DNA from: Amoeboaphelidium occidentale
Lineage: Eukaryota; Aphelidiomycota; Aphelidea
Direction: 5' to 3'
Assembly (NCBI GenBank): GCA_023515795.1
Contig: JALGPX010000042.1
Coordinates: 1-64,000 of the forward strand
Length of the DNA: 64,000 bases
The notes beneath the pieces are model-generated. The model did not search any database, was not told the origin of the DNA, and saw only the letters and a list, made by a program, of their open reading frames with translations. Shown piece after piece: positions 63,104 through 64,000 of this stretch (positions are counted from its first letter, which is position 1; each line of letters starts with the position of its first letter). Made by a program: the position numbers and the translations under genes.

Positions 63104-63395
63104 TTACCCTTTAATGTCCATGATCTTCTTGGTAGCTGGCGACATGACCTTATCAGACGGAGAAGAGAATCTAAAGAAAAGAATAAGTGCTTCTGAGACG
63201 CAGTTACTTTTGCTTTTGCTTCCTCATCAAAAGACTTGGTAAGCTTCTTGGCTTGGAGCTGTTTCTTCTCGTTGCTCTTGGTTCCTGCTGGTTGGTAGCA
63301 GCAGTTTCAGAAGTCGATAATTCCTTTTCTTTGATTTCATTCTGAATAGAGGCCTCTTGCCTTATCTCGTTGTTCGTCTCATTAACGCTTTCCAT
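63104..63395 (-). CDS. Spo12-like small protein
   Basis: Exons 63395-63208 and 63170-63104 (intron 37 bp) give 84 residues. The N-terminal half is Glu/Asn-rich and disordered, the middle Arg/Ser-rich. Splicing yields the closing FSSPSDKVMSPATKKIMDIK, which resembles the short conserved signature of fungal Spo12 proteins (SPSDxLLSPxSxKL), regulators of mitotic exit and meiosis. The motif is short, so chance resemblance remains possible. The unspliced frame ends earlier without the motif. Confidence 0.5.
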
Positions 63396-63410
63396 GTTGT
63401 GAATGTTGTC

Positions 63411-63660
63411 AAGAAACAACCTGATCGTGAAACCAAGCACAATGATCTATGATCGACGCTATGCGGTGCTTGAAGGTAATAAAATAATAGATACACAGAG
63501 GAATAATCCGGCACCTTTTATTCTTGTTGAAACAGGTTCTGGGCTGCTTCGGGATATCGTCTTGGCCTCAACATGATCAATGTTCCGCATGAGACCAACG
63601 ATAGAGATCAAAACATTCTGACTGTTCTAACCTCAAGAGAGCCAGCATTTACACACTTTT
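63411..63660 (+). CDS. Possible small spliced gene, unresolved
   Basis: Between the Spo12-like gene and kinesin, ATG 63411 opens MLSRNNLIVKPSTMIYDRRY followed by AVLEG and a GTAATA donor. A CAG acceptor at 63526 and a later open segment (FWAASGYRLGLNMINVPHET ... EPAFTHF, ending TAA near 63660) look like a second exon, but the two do not join in frame with the splice sites I can see. The first part has the look of a mitochondrial presequence. No family recognised. Confidence 0.25.
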
Positions 63661-63707
63661 AACTCATTTCGATAGTTTGCGCATTATTTTCCCCGTGTTT
63701 CTTTGGA

Positions 63708-64000
63708 ATGTCTGAAGGTGCTGGCGGTGATTCAATCAAAGTGGTCGCAAGGTTCATTCGATGCTCTTGCGTAGTGTTTACTGACTTTTTACTAAAGATT
63801 TCGACCACAGAACTCACTGGAGATCGAAAGGCAAGGAAAGATTATTGTGGACATTGAGGAGAATACTTGCCTTATTAATGATTTACAGTTCACTTTTGAC
63901 TCAATTTTTGACTGGAAATGTACACAGGAGGATATGTTTAGAACATGTGGACTTTCACTGGTAGAGCAATGCATGGAAGGTTTTAATTCCACTCTATTTT
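63708..64000 (+). CDS. Kinesin motor protein (N-terminus, cut by the window edge)
   Basis: Exon 1 (63708-63751) gives MSEGAGGDSIKVVARF. Removing 63752-63797 joins it to RPQNSLEIERQGKIIVDIEE, then FTFDSIFDWKCTQEDMF and MEGFNSTLF, which runs off the window just before the expected P-loop (AYGQTGSGKT in the family). IKVVARFRPQN and FTFDSIF are standard motor-domain openings, closest to conventional kinesin-1 of fungi. Most of the motor, the stalk and the tail lie outside the window. Confidence 0.9.

Overview
This is nuclear DNA from a eukaryote with a very compact genome. About 40 protein genes sit in 64 kb, mostly single-copy housekeeping genes. Many are broken by tiny introns (about 26-71 bp, mostly 30-50), mostly GT...AG, with acceptors usually TAG, CAG or AAG. 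The standard genetic code is used. Gene content points to an opisthokont, most likely an early-diverging fungus of the Rozellomycota/Cryptomycota type (inference). Supporting points are fungal-style SAGA (Spt8, Sgf11) and a Spo12-like protein, a two-lobed eukaryotic phosphofructokinase, genes that many yeasts have lost (FIBP, an Npl4 with an NZF finger, TPP2), and a Crinkler-type ATPase-nuclease of a kind known from such fungi. An NDUFAF6-like assembly factor suggests that respiratory complex I is or was present.

Layout. 1-180: end of a dispersed repeat. 194-6834: ADAM-like secreted protease, type I membrane protein, USP12/46-type deubiquitinase, mitochondrial-targeted unknown, UBE2H, DUF1764 protein. 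6853-12484: spermidine synthase, mitochondrial RsfS, Npl4, ribosomal protein L9, unknown helical protein. 12919-15726: Crinkler-type ATPase-nuclease. 16043-22488: DJ-1, small secreted protein, tripeptidyl peptidase II, NDUFAF6. 22489-23402: remnant of a Fanzor/TnpB-type element filling a shared promoter region, with an assembly join (N at 22624). 23403-36062: phosphofructokinase, ROG1-type lipase, TIP41, formimidoylglutamase-like protein, Spt8, DHX37/Dhr1, Kae1, Chk2/Cds1. 36276-45469: mitochondrial EF-G2, Elp3, BSD protein, phosphoglycerate kinase, HYOU1/Lhs1. 45555-56980: Sec16, Rab5IF-like protein, mevalonate diphosphate decarboxylase, ADP-ribose Nudix hydrolase, Tom40, Prp31, CaMKK-like kinase. 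57171-64000: ubiquitin-L40, delta-COP, FIBP, TFIIH p34/Tfb4, Sgf11, Spo12-like protein, partial kinesin.

There are no operons. Genes are packed head-to-head (start codons as little as 9 bp apart) and tail-to-tail (stop codons sharing bases). Several stop codons lie inside AATAAA. Functional themes are secretion (Sec16, delta-COP, HYOU1), ubiquitin (USP, UBE2H, Npl4, ubiquitin-L40), mitochondria (RsfS, NDUFAF6, EF-G2, Tom40), tRNA modification (Elp3, Kae1), SAGA/TFIIH transcription, and glycolysis (PFK, PGK).

The most unusual parts are the Fanzor-type element remnant between NDUFAF6 and PFK, whose end repeat recurs at the window's left edge, and the Crinkler-type P-loop ATPase with a PD-(D/E)xK-like C-terminus. 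Exon boundaries were worked out by eye from reading frame, splice signals and family resemblance. They are consistent in frame but unverified by RNA.
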